Source: Cristatella mucedo (Eukaryota > Bryozoa > Phylactolaemata > Cristatellidae). Taken from it: 21,000 bases of DNA. The DNA is taken from positions 2,514,001 to 2,535,000 of the forward strand of contig WPIO01000020.1 of assembly GCA_009760855.2 (NCBI GenBank), in the 5' to 3' direction. The position numbers were made by a program, and so were the translations under genes. The notes below the pieces were generated by a model. The model had not been told where the DNA came from. It saw nothing but the letters and a program-made list of their open reading frames with translations, and did no database searches. Positions 9,138 to 17,500 of this stretch are shown here, piece after piece (the stretch's first letter is position 1; every line of letters starts with the position of its first letter).

Positions 9138-9262
9138 GATTTTTCGAACACTGACAGCGATGTCTCGGCGGCTGTCGCTCAGGACGTCCGAGATCTTCCT
9201 GACCACATTCCAGCTGACCAAGTCTCGAAGTTGCTCCCTGCCATTTCACCTGAAATGAAAAG
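9138..9262 (+). CDS. Exon 3 of protease-like gene: acidic linker
   Basis: The acceptor GTTCACTTCAG ends at 9137. Read in phase 0, as the end of exon 2 requires, the exon encodes about 41 residues starting DFSNTDSDVSAAVAQDVRDL and ending in SPEMK plus two bases of the next codon. The donor is AAAAG|GTTGTT at 9262/9263. It is weak at position +3, but it leaves phase 2, exactly what the acceptor at 12816 needs, and the joined codon is AGA (Arg194). The frame stays open to a TGA at 9336-9338, so an unspliced transcript would add 25 residues. A less likely phase 2 donor lies a little upstream in the codons for SKLLP. The segment is acidic and probably partly helical. A decayed SINE begins almost directly after this open frame. 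Confidence 0.65.
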
Positions 9263-9339
9263 GTTGTTATCAGTTTTCCCTCGATTGCCTACTCGTGTGC
9301 ATACTTTGCCCCCTTCGTTCGTCTTAGCCCAGCAGTGAT

Positions 9340-9475
9340 GTGCTTACACTTCAGGACCCAGGTTGTGGGTTTGATTCCAGAAGCAGTCCTTTGTTGTCTA
9401 CTGAAACTGGGGCGATTGCTGCTACGGTTCTTCTGCTACTATATAAATGAGGCTTATTGACCTTTGATTAACCTT
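9340..9475 (+). mobile_element. tRNA-derived SINE, decayed copy
   Basis: GTGGGTTTGATTCCAG keeps the B box (GGTTTGATTCC at 9368-9378). The body ends with TTCTGCTACTATATAAATGA and GGCTTATTGACC, parallel to the SINE ends at 11680 and 16370. The A-box half is barely recognisable. It begins right after exon 3's read-through stop. Confidence 0.65.
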
Positions 9476-9479
9476 CAGT

Positions 9480-10030
9480 TTTTACCTTACTCGAATATCG
9501 TAACGCAGAACGTGTTGGTTTTAGTGTTTAGTCGTGAGGCTGGCAATCTTTTAATTCTTACTACAAGCTAGGCATGAAAGCGATCGCGAGTCTACTGTTG
9601 CGAGGATGAGTGAGACACTTGAACTATTTAACCATATACGTTGCTTACTGATCACTTTCAGCTACGAAAGAACTATGCTCTAGATATTAAGCTACAGTTC
9701 TCACAACTCAGTAGGGGGTGAAAACACCTCTACCTTGCCACTTGACGATTTGCTTCAAGAGCAGCTACAACCAAGAGTTAATTATATGCAACGCATCATG
9801 CTTTGACAAGTATGCGGAAAGAAACAGAAATTTCATGATTAGAACAGCACGTTAAAGTTCGTAAGAATGCGCTCGGGATGGGGGCTTTTAATTTAGCGAA
9901 AGTCACCTTGGAAGGGCGGCTTTCAATTTAGGGCAAAGAACGGCGAGACGACTAGCAGTCGCGGAGAGGCACTGCTCGTCGAGCGCTTGCAAGGCTGGTG
10001 CGAGCCAGCACGAAGCGACCGGTCAAAGCC
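9480..10030. other. Intron 3 stretch, nothing recognised
   Basis: I find no coding frame or known repeat. A short tandem-like pair, GGGGGCTTTTAATTTAG at about 9879 and GGGCGGCTTTCAATTTAG at about 9913, is the only internal structure noted. Confidence 0.35.
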
Positions 10031-10160
10031 AAGCAAAGATCTCGAAGATTCGTCAATTCGTCGATGCTCGATAGGGAGCGACTGAAGCCACTCAGTCAGA
10101 ATAGATGTGATTGCCTCAGGTTGGTGACAGACCAGGCGAGCTGCTGAGTTAGGAACCAGT
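10030..10160 (-). pseudogene. Relic of non-LTR reverse transcriptase C-terminus
   Basis: On the minus strand, a sequence around 10110-10150 translates as NSAARLVCHQPEAI, followed by LPIEHRR near 10060. This matches NSAARLVCREQ of family A and LPVEHRI of family B. It is too diverged to assign to either. Confidence 0.5.
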
Positions 10161-10164
10161 GGCA

Positions 10165-11280
10165 GGGGACTTAGGGCATAGGCCGCGATTCCTTAAGAAA
10201 GGGTGCTGTAGCAATGTTGACGTAATGTCACCAAATGATGAACCAGTTTACTTATCCTGCCTATGTCTCAGGCAGTGATTTTGGCAATCTTCCTCAGCTG
10301 ACACTTGGCCGACGTGACAGTGGAGACAATCTGCTCATCAGGCGACAAGTCTTTTCGAGCAGCCCCATTAACATAGTCGTTGTGAAGAACCTGTCATTCC
10401 ACAGTCTGCTATGCTATTCTCAACGAGTTTTCTTTCTTAGCCAGGCTGAGCACCATTTCCTTTGAGCATGTACTGTGGAATGTTGAGAATTTTCTTTTTT
10501 TATCTTTGGGAAGCAAAATTTGTAATGAGCCGGTAAAGAAAACGGGTGGACTTCCTTTGATGGGAGAGAAAGACCATACAAAGATTCATGTATGTCATTT
10601 TAACTGGAACGTGAGTGGTGCTGATGTTTTAGACTGCTTACCACAGTCCTGGTATCGATTTTTATGTAAGAGACCTCGGAACTTAATTATGCTCTTACAT
10701 TGTGGCTGTTCACTGATGGTAAGATTCGTACGATTGGTGCTTGGGCAGATTCTTGTACATTATGTCATAGCCGGTTGTGTGTGAGCCGTAAGTAACGATA
10801 ATCGACGCTGTGTTTATTTATACTTAAGTAGGTATTACGATATCATCCTCTTTCTTGCGATGCAACCCAATAAAGCAGCTAGAAGTTCCCAAGCTTAGAT
10901 TTTACATCTTCTGCTGAATGGAGTGCATAGGCGTTTCATACGTTGACAGTTTGAGCTCTAGTGTAATGCACCAAGGTAGCGAACATGACGCGCTTGTATT
11001 TTACTTTTGAATTTCGCTCTCGTTTTACGGTTAGTTTCTGCATTAGAATGTGGAATAAGTAAACTTACTGTTTGCTTGGTTTATGATGGATCATCACTTT
11101 TCCTTTCCATAACTAACGTAAGAAATTATTCTTCCCGCATACGAGTTTTATAAAATATACACTAAATTTTTGAAGCATACAAATGAACTTGGTATACCAA
11201 TGTACTCCGACTACATTATTTTGAATAGCTGCATTTGTTCTTTACATTTTCTAATTTACTGAAAGTTGTGTGCCTTAATG
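10165..11280. other. Intron 3 stretch without a supported gene
   Basis: Short open frames at 10235-10465 and 10506-10784 (+) have no recognisable motif. A CAG at 10280 could act as an acceptor, but the phases of exons 3 and 4 already fit each other, so no extra exon is required. Confidence 0.35.
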
Positions 11281-11560
11281 CTTTTCAGAACTAGCAGTAG
11301 CACCTACTTCTATAAAGACTAAACCCAGCTGTGCATTTCTTTTTTCTGTCAATGACTCAAACTCTACCCACTCGTTTGCTGCTCATATCGCAGACATTGA
11401 CTCTTGGATGACTCGTCTGCTGCTCCTATCGCAGACATTGATTCTTGGATGACGCAAAACTTTCTCAAATATAATGACCAACTGCGTGGCTGTGAGCAAA
11501 CTTAGTATCGGTGAGTTAGAGGAAATCTCGAAATCGGCTCGTCCATCACCTATGATAGCG
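11280..11560 (+). pseudogene. Relic of family A-like reverse transcriptase around YADD
   Basis: TTCTATAAAGACTAAACCCA at 11309 corresponds to the codons for FYADDTQ with the first Asp lost and a stop in place. AAHIADIDSWMT follows, parallel to AACIDDIRTWMT of the intact family A frame, and then AAATCTCGAAATCGGCTCG, parallel to LALKIGSASISP. A short stretch containing GCAGACATTGA, TCTTGGATGAC and CGTCTGCTGCTC is duplicated in tandem at about 11370-11450. It is a dead fragment. Confidence 0.65.
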
Positions 11561-11561
11561 A

Positions 11562-11705
11562 GGGAAATAGGGTGCTTGCTCTTCACGAGCGTGGTCGTGG
11601 ATTCAAACCCTGCAGTGTGCGATCATTTATTACCAACTGCAAGCGATTGTGATAGCCGTTAAGGCTCTTCTGCCACTATACAAATGAGGCTGTTAAATCC
11701 GCCAC
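11562..11705 (+). mobile_element. tRNA-derived SINE, copy 3
   Basis: The 5' half is decayed (GGTGCTTGCTCTTCACGAGC), a degenerate B box GGATTCAAACC lies at 11599-11609, and the body is well kept: CCAACTGCAAGCGATTGTGA, TAGCCGTTAAGGCTCTTCTG, CTATACAAATGAGGCTGTTA. It sits at the end of a reverse transcriptase relic, possibly inserted in it. Confidence 0.75.
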
Positions 11706-11829
11706 TATTTATTCGTTTATCTCCCGGTAATACCAGCAACGGGAATATTAACGTCGATTGTACAGCATGCTAAAAAGGTAAACTTCTATTCGAACGCTTT
11801 ACACCATTTCCCAGAGAATCGAAAGCGTC

Positions 11830-12090
11830 CTTGCAGGTGGTGACAGGTGCCAGAAGTGCCTGTGCCAGACTTTCAGGGCAAACGAACTAAACGTTCGATC
11901 ATCAAAGTATTTCGGTTTAGTTGGAAGAACGGGGGAAGCAACTGGAAGCCGAAGAGTGTGTGGTAAGAGAGCACGCTCGAGGAGAATAGAAGTCGCCTAG
12001 ATAATACGACCCAGGCCAGTGAAACGATTTGCATGCCAGCGAGAGGATCGGCAGCCACTGCATGGAGTACGGGTAACCTGTCGCTAAATG
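11830..12090 (-). pseudogene. Relic of family A-like reverse transcriptase C-terminus
   Basis: CCAGACTTTCAGGGCAAACG, then AACTAAACGTTCG and CAAAGTATTT at 11866-11910, parallel the minus-strand family A stretch CCAGGCTTTGGGAGCATACG, AACTAAATGCACGG and CAAAGGATTT (about 70% identity). CAGCCACTGCATGGA near 12052 would match the LHWLP region. It is old and without a frame. Confidence 0.5.
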
Positions 12091-12122
12091 CCCTTGATCT
12101 ATTCGAGCGCCAACGCTCCGCG

Positions 12123-12188
12123 GTCAAGTCTGCTTGCTTTCAGCTATGCGGCATGGCCAAAGATTTGGGCATGCTTAGATTAAGATAT
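12123..12188 (+). repeat. Dispersed repeat C, copy 2
   Basis: GTCAAGTCTGCTTGCTTTCA, then GGCCAAAGATTTGGGCATGC and TTAGATTAAGATAT, parallel 20621-20685 closely and 1417-1482 on the opposite strand. Confidence 0.55.
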
Positions 12189-12299
12189 AAAAGCCGATTT
12201 CATAGTTAAAGTGAAAAAATTTCCCCTACCCGGATTTTTGTCTCCGAAATAAGACGCTCAAAATTGGTATGCAACTCATCTGGGCTTGGTTATCGAGAA

Positions 12300-12735
12300 C
12301 TCGTATGCTCACCGCAATTGTCGCTTACCCGTTTTGGCTCGTTCTTAACCAGCATATCGACTTCAAAGTCACGTAATTCTCCATTACAACCCTTAATTAT
12401 TGTTCTCCTGTTTCCCACTACGAAAAGACTTACACGAGGCTTCGTATCCCCTTGATATAGAATCGTTTGAATTATTTCATTTTGTTTAAACCTGCCTTTA
12501 GCTCGTAGGGTCACAAAGTCTAGAACTTGCTATCGATTGGCCGGTACACCGATACCTATTTTTCCTTCGACTGGTCTAAATTACAAATGAAGCATGGAAG
12601 CGACCAGTTTCTCACAGTCATTACTCTAGCCGCGTGAATTATCTTTCGTGGGCTTGCGGGTGCTGCATTGGTGACACTGTGTGTAGAGTGCCTAGAAAGA
12701 GACGTGGCTCTTAAGATGCTTTACAAATGCTTTTT
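12300..12735 (+). mobile_element. Old family A copy, C-terminus to 3' end
   Basis: TTTTGGCTCGTTCTTAACCA followed by GCATATCGACTTCAAAGTC (12331-12370) parallels the LHWLPVKQRIDFKV region. TTTAGCTCGTAGGGTCACAA at 12497 parallels TTTAGTTCGTATGCTCCCAA (FSSYAPK). GTGCCTAGAAAGAGACGTGG at 12688 with GCTTTACAAATG parallels the family's 3' end (GTGCCTAGAGAGAGATTGAG, GCTTTATCAAGTG). It ends less than 100 bases before the exon 4 acceptor. Confidence 0.6.
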
Positions 12736-12816
12736 ATATCTAGTGCTTATCTCACTTTCCTTTAACTACGGCTAGTTTCTATATTTTTTATAATATTCCG
12801 ATTGAAACTTTTACAG

Positions 12817-13957
12817 AATCGCTGAGAAGATCGGCAGCTTCTTCTCTTACAATTTCGGCGTGAATATGGAACTTACTGCTTATCTCGGAGATCCGACGAA
12901 GACAGCCGTGCTGAAGAAAGAACTCGAAGGATTCCTCGGAGAATATATTTTCAAGCGTTTCGTGAAAGTGACTGTTAAGGAAAAAGATGTCATCGCCTTC
13001 ATTTGCGCAAGCGGTATTGGTTCCAAAATAAGTGCGATGAAGGATTGTATGGGAGGCGCCGAACAAACCGTGGGCTTGTATCTGCTATACGACAATGACG
13101 GAATGGTTTACTGGGTGTCAAACGCTCATGGGCTTTTACCGACGAATGCGGAGCAACGCGGCAATCTCCTGCTTCTCAGCAACTTCTGCGCAACGATGCA
13201 CATAGATAACAGGCCACGAGTTATGACTCGCATTAAGAGAAGTAAATCGCCGGATTCATCGTTTGATTGCCCTACACCATACGCATATTTCTGCTCCAAT
13301 CCGACTTTTTTTCGACGTGGACGAAGGTGGCCACTGAGCCATTTTATTGACATTTCGTTAGGTCCGACTCCTTTAACTCTGTGGCATCTCAATAACTCGC
13401 CGTTCGTCATGCGAAGATTTAATTCAGCTTTAGAAAACTGCGGCACATGCAAGTCAAATTTTTGCGTTGACCCGACGCACCCGGAAAGGCGCTCTCTCTA
13501 TACTGTTTCGGAAGTGCGCTACTTCTCGTTAGTAAGCGATAAGGGTTTCTATCAGTTTAATGCGCAGAAGCTTTGTGATAAATCGACAGCCTTATTCTGT
13601 CAAGTCCGTGGTGAAAGCAGTCTAATTCGAGGCAAAGTTGGTGGGGTTATCAATCAAACGCGTATCGACGTTTACGGTAGTATTTGTATAGCACAGAACA
13701 TGGTTAAAATCCTACCTACTGACGATATTGGCCGTCCTCAGTTGGGGCACAGCGGAAGTGTGTGGGTCCAGATGAAGGAAGGCTCTAGCGAACGTTGCAA
13801 AGCTGTGGCAATTACCTGCGCAATAGTCAAAGATTCGGAAACGGAGGACGGGTACTGGCTTGCCCAGCTGCTCTGTGCATCACTGCTAGCGTTAAGTGAG
13901 GAATATCCGAGCAAATTCCCAAACTATGAAGATTTTAAAGTCCCAAATTTTCTCTGA
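12817..13957 (+). CDS. Exon 4 (terminal) of PA-clan serine protease-like gene
   Basis: This is the last exon, encoding residues 195-573 and ending at TGA 13955-13957. The frame is already open from 12806, ahead of the first ATG of this exon at 12866, and the acceptor ACTTTTACAG ends at 12816, so translation starts in earlier exons. After a lysine-rich helical stretch, the segment from about residue 260 resembles a chymotrypsin-fold protease. It starts near GIGSKIS, then GLYLLYDNDGMVYWVSNAHG carries the likely catalytic His298, FIDISLG the likely Asp372, and LGHSGSVWV the likely nucleophile Ser506. The His-Asp and Asp-Ser spacings (74 and 134) exceed those of chymotrypsin (45 and 93). The region GKVGGVINQTRIDVYG before the serine resembles the strand that precedes the nucleophile loop in this fold. 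The usual GDSGG is GHSGS. A cysteine cluster (CGTCKSNFC, residues 402-410) could bind metal or form disulfides. No signal peptide is visible, so the product is probably cytosolic or nuclear. The fold is inferred from motifs; catalysis is not certain. Confidence 0.75.
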
Positions 13958-14140
13958 GTATTCCCTTTCCACGAGAGTACGCAGTTCAGTTTGCCACTCC
14001 TCAGTTGCCAAGAGCCGGTTAAAAGGCATGCGTTAAGGATTAAAAGTTAAAGGGCATGTATTAAGGCTCCTGGTGCCTTTTATTGTACCAGCGCCCCAGC
14101 CGCCTGGAGCCAGGACTGTGCGGTCGAGTTGATCAATAAA
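13958..14140 (+). terminator. 3' UTR and poly(A) signal of the protease-like gene
   Basis: A canonical AATAAA lies at 14135-14140, 178 bases after the stop codon, which is a normal length for a short 3' UTR. Inside it an 18-base motif occurs twice with 14 or 15 matches, AAAAGGCATGCGTTAAGG at 14021-14038 and AAAGGGCATGTATTAAGG at 14049-14066, a small tandem duplication of unknown role. The cleavage site is not defined. Confidence 0.6.
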
Positions 14141-14171
14141 GTAAATGAACTCCTAATTCCACTTCTCGCGT

Positions 14172-14260
14172 TGGACCTACGATGCACCAAGTAGCACGTA
14201 GACGCAGGTTCAATACCCACGGGATCTACTTACCATGCGACACTAGATACGTGCTTTCAA
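14172..14260 (+). repeat. Possible SINE relic
   Basis: CAGGTTCAATACCCACGGG at 14206 resembles a tRNA B box (GGTTCAATACC), but neither a clear A box nor the SINE body is present. This is a weak call. Confidence 0.25.
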
Positions 14261-14379
14261 TGCTCTGTTCGCACCGTATATTTCTCACTATCGAACCAGT
14301 TAGTTTGCTATTTGTACGCTGCCGGTGCAAACACCTTCGGCGAGAAATATTCGCAAGCCTTATTGGAAACTAAAAAATT

Positions 14380-14710
14380 CCTAAAAAGGGTCTCCTATCT
14401 TAGAAGTATTGACTTGAAAAAAATATTGAGCTCTGGCCGAACTTTTGAGCTTTCATCACATGCAATAACCTAGAAATGTGGTGGTTAATGCGAGCTGGGA
14501 TGGGATTTGGTATCCCACATTACAACCTGCTTGCTACTACGATGCTATAAATAGGTGGTAGCCTTATTAAGGAATTGGAGGACTTGGGTTTTCGTCTGTC
14601 GTGCACTGGAGATTATTTCTGATCCTGCACTTGTACCCTAGTGTAGAAGGAGCTACTGATATTTGATATGTCGAGTTGAGCGTGGGATAGCCTAGGGGCT
14701 CGTCCCGGAA
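14380..14710 (+). promoter_or_regulatory. Possible LTR relic: TATA box and tRNA-Pro-like primer-binding site
   Basis: TATAAATA lies at 14546-14553. The sequence TAGGGGCTCGTCCCGGAA at 14693-14710 matches the 18-base tRNA-Pro primer-binding site seen in some retroviral-type elements at 15 positions. I could not find a second LTR copy or a gag/pol frame, and no CA end precedes the site, so this may be chance. Confidence 0.2.
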
Positions 14711-15920
14711 AAGCAAAGTCCAGGGCCGGCTCTCAGAGACCCGAGGACCGGAACTTGAGACGGCGGGCTAGATCTCTTTCGGCGGAAGCTCTCGACTGGT
14801 GTAGACGTCGACTTCGACGATCCAAGCAGTTACTCAGCCAGCCGGATCTTCGACGGCGTATGCTTGTGTTCTTTGAACTGAGCCAGTGCAACGGCGGGAC
14901 TCTGACAGCCGATTGAACAACTGACACGTATGTGCGTGCTTGCAGCTCTGTTTCTCGCCCTTGTAGTTTTACTGCGTGCAGGATCCTCCCTGTAGAACTG
15001 TCTAGCTCCCCTTTGTGTAGTGCGTGCGTTTGTATTGTATAAAGTGTTGCGTATCTGGACGATTACCATCGCGATACTATTGCCGGCAGCGCCCCGCATA
15101 GCAACCCAGACCGGGCGTAGAGTGTAGGAGAGCCCTAGTGGGAATAGGCTAATACCCGTAGACTCGGCTAATCACTTGCTGTGGTACCTGTTTCATTATC
15201 TTGTAACGAGATCAGGGGGTGGGCCACTTTCCGTCCGACCATCTCATGCTCCAGCCACGTAGCTTTCTTTCTTTATTCTTGCCAGGTCTCTATCTCAGGG
15301 CTAGAGCCAGATGGTAGGCAGTTTGATTAAACCTCATTTATGACAATATTGCATCGCTAACTTTAACAGGGGAACTAAAAGTACTGCTGGGGACCCTGGG
15401 TACATGGAGACTACAGAGGGGCGTGGGAAACAATGATACAAACACTCCTGAAAGCTGAAAGGATGCCCTCTGACCGTATCAATCTTGAATGTGGTCACCG
15501 TTAACCCGGAGTATCAACCACTCGTCAGAGGCACGAGTAATGGCGAAACGGGGGGGGGGGCTTAAAATTGGGGACATCTCAGCTCGCCGAGGGCTCCAGC
15601 TCCGGGAGAGGGAGGCCTACGATCAACTAGCACGAGGAATAACAACGACTAAAGCCATTCTCAAGCGTGCGAGCTGCCCTCGGACCGGGCAGTCTTGAAG
15701 GCGACTGCTGCTACCCCACGAGGATCAATCATTTCGCCAGAGAAACTGTGTTTCTTAGACTCGCAGGCGGTGCACACCTCAGCTCGCCGAGGGTCCCTAA
15801 ACTCAGGCTGGCTACGAACAACATGCTACAAGGGAATGCGGAATATGCGATATTCGATTTATTTCACCTAGCACACTTGACTCACAGGGTCGGAAAATTT
15901 GGGTGCTCGTGGCCGACTGG
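14711..15920. other. Stretch without a supported gene
   Basis: No open frame has recognisable motifs. The part around 14710-14900 is GC-richer than its surroundings. A G run of 11 lies at 15550-15560. The 14-base CAGCTCGCCGAGGG occurs at 15580-15593 and 15780-15793, exactly 200 bases apart, with related flanks. Confidence 0.4.
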
Positions 15921-15924
15921 CAGT

Positions 15925-16040
15925 TGGGATCCTGGTATTTAATGGCTCAGGTCGCGGACTTGATCCTTGCGGCTTATATGAAGCTCCTGACTAGAGATTA
16001 AGCTCTCTTAGGGCACTATATAAATGAATTATAATCATCG
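15925..16040 (+). mobile_element. tRNA-derived SINE, decayed copy
   Basis: AATGGCTCAGG, then GGACTTGATCCTTGCGG (degenerate B box around 15956-15968), AAGCTCTCTTAGGGCACTAT and ATAAATGAATTATAATC follow the order of the SINE head, body and end seen at 16236-16410. Confidence 0.55.
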
Positions 16041-16235
16041 AAGTTTTGTGGGTGCCTAGAGACACGCCCATGTCTAGTAACTATGCATGGTCGTGCTGTC
16101 ACATGTGAGACGTATGCCTATGTGGCTTGTTAAGCAGCATTTAAATATTGTTGGGGCTGTTAAACCGTAATGGTTGAGCTGCCCAAGTGTCCGATGCTGT
16201 CGCATCTGAGGCTGATGTTTGGGTGCATTGGCTTG

Positions 16236-16427
16236 GGTGAGCCGTGATGGCACACTTGGTAAGGCGGTTGCTTTCACGACCTTGGTCCAGAGGTCGTGGG
16301 TTCGATTCCTGCCGTGGGCGATTCTTTATCGCCACTGCAAGCGGTGGTGATAGCCGTAAAGGCTCTTCTGTCGCTATACAAAAAGAGGCTGTTTAATCAG
16401 CTAGGATTTATTTATTTATTTATTTTT
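16236..16427 (+). mobile_element. tRNA-derived SINE, best preserved copy
   Basis: The tRNA-like head runs from GGTGAGCCGTGATGGCACAC to about 16321, with an A-box-like TGGCACACTTGGTAAGG, a variable arm that can pair (CGACCTTGG with AGAGGTCG) and a perfect B box GGTTCGATTCC at 16299-16309. The length of the arm points to a class II tRNA (Leu/Ser type) as source. The body continues through GGTGATAGCCGTAAAGGCTC and CTATACAAAAAGAGGCTG, and the copy ends in a (TTTA)n tail at about 16407-16427. RNA polymerase III promoter boxes are internal; mobilisation would need a partner LINE. Confidence 0.88.
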
Positions 16428-17295
16428 GCTCAAGTTCTTTACACATTTGGCTTGCTCAAGTCCAAACTGTGCTGCTATAATTTCGTGGTCGATCTGAGTC
16501 TATCGCTATGTGGCACCGGTGACAGGATGCAGGAGAAGTAACCAGCTGCTCTAGCCGTATCTGCGCCTGTACATCCACCAGCCCATGGTGCAATGTATCG
16601 TCAGTCAGCAGCAGCGCTGACTTGTCTGGAAGGTCGTTGGAGGCAACCACGAACTGATTCCACCAACCACATTCTTGATGAATTGAAAGAGCTGTGAATG
16701 GTCATGGTAAATATTCAGGAATATATACAGAATATTCTGCCCTGTAAATTAAAGTCCTTGCTTAATATTCTTACACGAACGCTCGAACCAAATGGCAGCA
16801 AACTGACTGGTTGCATCTGTATGCTTTCATTGAAATCGGGTGCCGATCAGCAACCACGACGCCTGCCGTGGTCAACCACTACAGACTATCCTCAGGTTGA
16901 CTCGTGTAGGTCTAGGGAGCTAGGAGACATGTGCAAGCTGTCTGCTGCAGCATTGCTTGGGAGAATAAAGCTCTAACAAGGGTGTCATGTTAGTAAACTT
17001 ACAAAACTGCATGCAGCAAAAAAGGAAACGGGTTGTGCTTTTACAAAGTAGCAGAGTTATGCATACATTGACGATCCACACTGCAATCACCATGCCCAGC
17101 TCACGGACCTTAGATCAAGCTAGTGCAAACTTACTGGTGAGACAGAAACGTATACCACTTGAGCCTAGAAACAAGGACCTGGTTTTTACATAAAATATTC
17201 TAGCTCATTGGCTGGCGCCTGGTGGTTCAAACGACCAGTTAAGCAGTGAAGCACCACACAGCAAGTTATAGCAACCGTGTACCATCAGCAACACG
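16428..17295. other. Stretch without a supported gene
   Basis: A minus-strand frame open over about 16456-16690 encodes GWWNQFVVASNDLPDKSALL and a further 44 residues or so. It reads somewhat like protein but matches no family I know and has no clear splice sites. The + strand frames at 16698-16976 and 16987-17193 are equally unrecognised. Confidence 0.3.
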
Positions 17296-17296
17296 T

Positions 17297-17339
17297 GAGA
17301 GAGAGAGAGGGAGAGAGAAAGAGAGAGAGAGAGGGGGGG
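17297..17339. repeat. (GA)n purine tract
   Basis: An imperfect GA repeat ends in a run of seven G. It is an all-purine strand and could form triplex DNA. Confidence 0.9.
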
Positions 17340-17419
17340 TCGAGACAGAGATAGAGGTTGTCCTCCGAAAGGGACGTAAGCGATCCTCTAAAAAGCATGA
17401 TCGAATGCTTTGTGGTAAC

Positions 17420-17500
17420 ATTCGCAATGTTATCAAGCATAACATTGTTAGACGTCATATGCACATTCAGTGAGCATAAGCACACCAAGGACGAGGAGTA
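17420..17500 (-). repeat. Family A 3' UTR relic
   Basis: AACATTGTTAGACGTCATAT, then GCACATTCAGTGAGCATAAG and CACACCAAGGACGAG, parallel the minus-strand 3' UTR of family A at 2729-2822 (AACATGGTTAGGGGTGACAT, CATAAGCACATCAAGGACGA), with an internal deletion. Confidence 0.6.

Noticed and set aside
12860-13957. A single-exon gene starting at GTG 12860 or ATG 12866
   Set aside because: The frame is open well upstream of both and runs into a good acceptor at 12816. A phase-compatible upstream exon exists.
16236-16322. A functional tRNA gene
   Set aside because: The boxes are tRNA-like but no stable anticodon arm or matching acceptor stem is seen, and the same sequence with the same body occurs elsewhere, as in a SINE.
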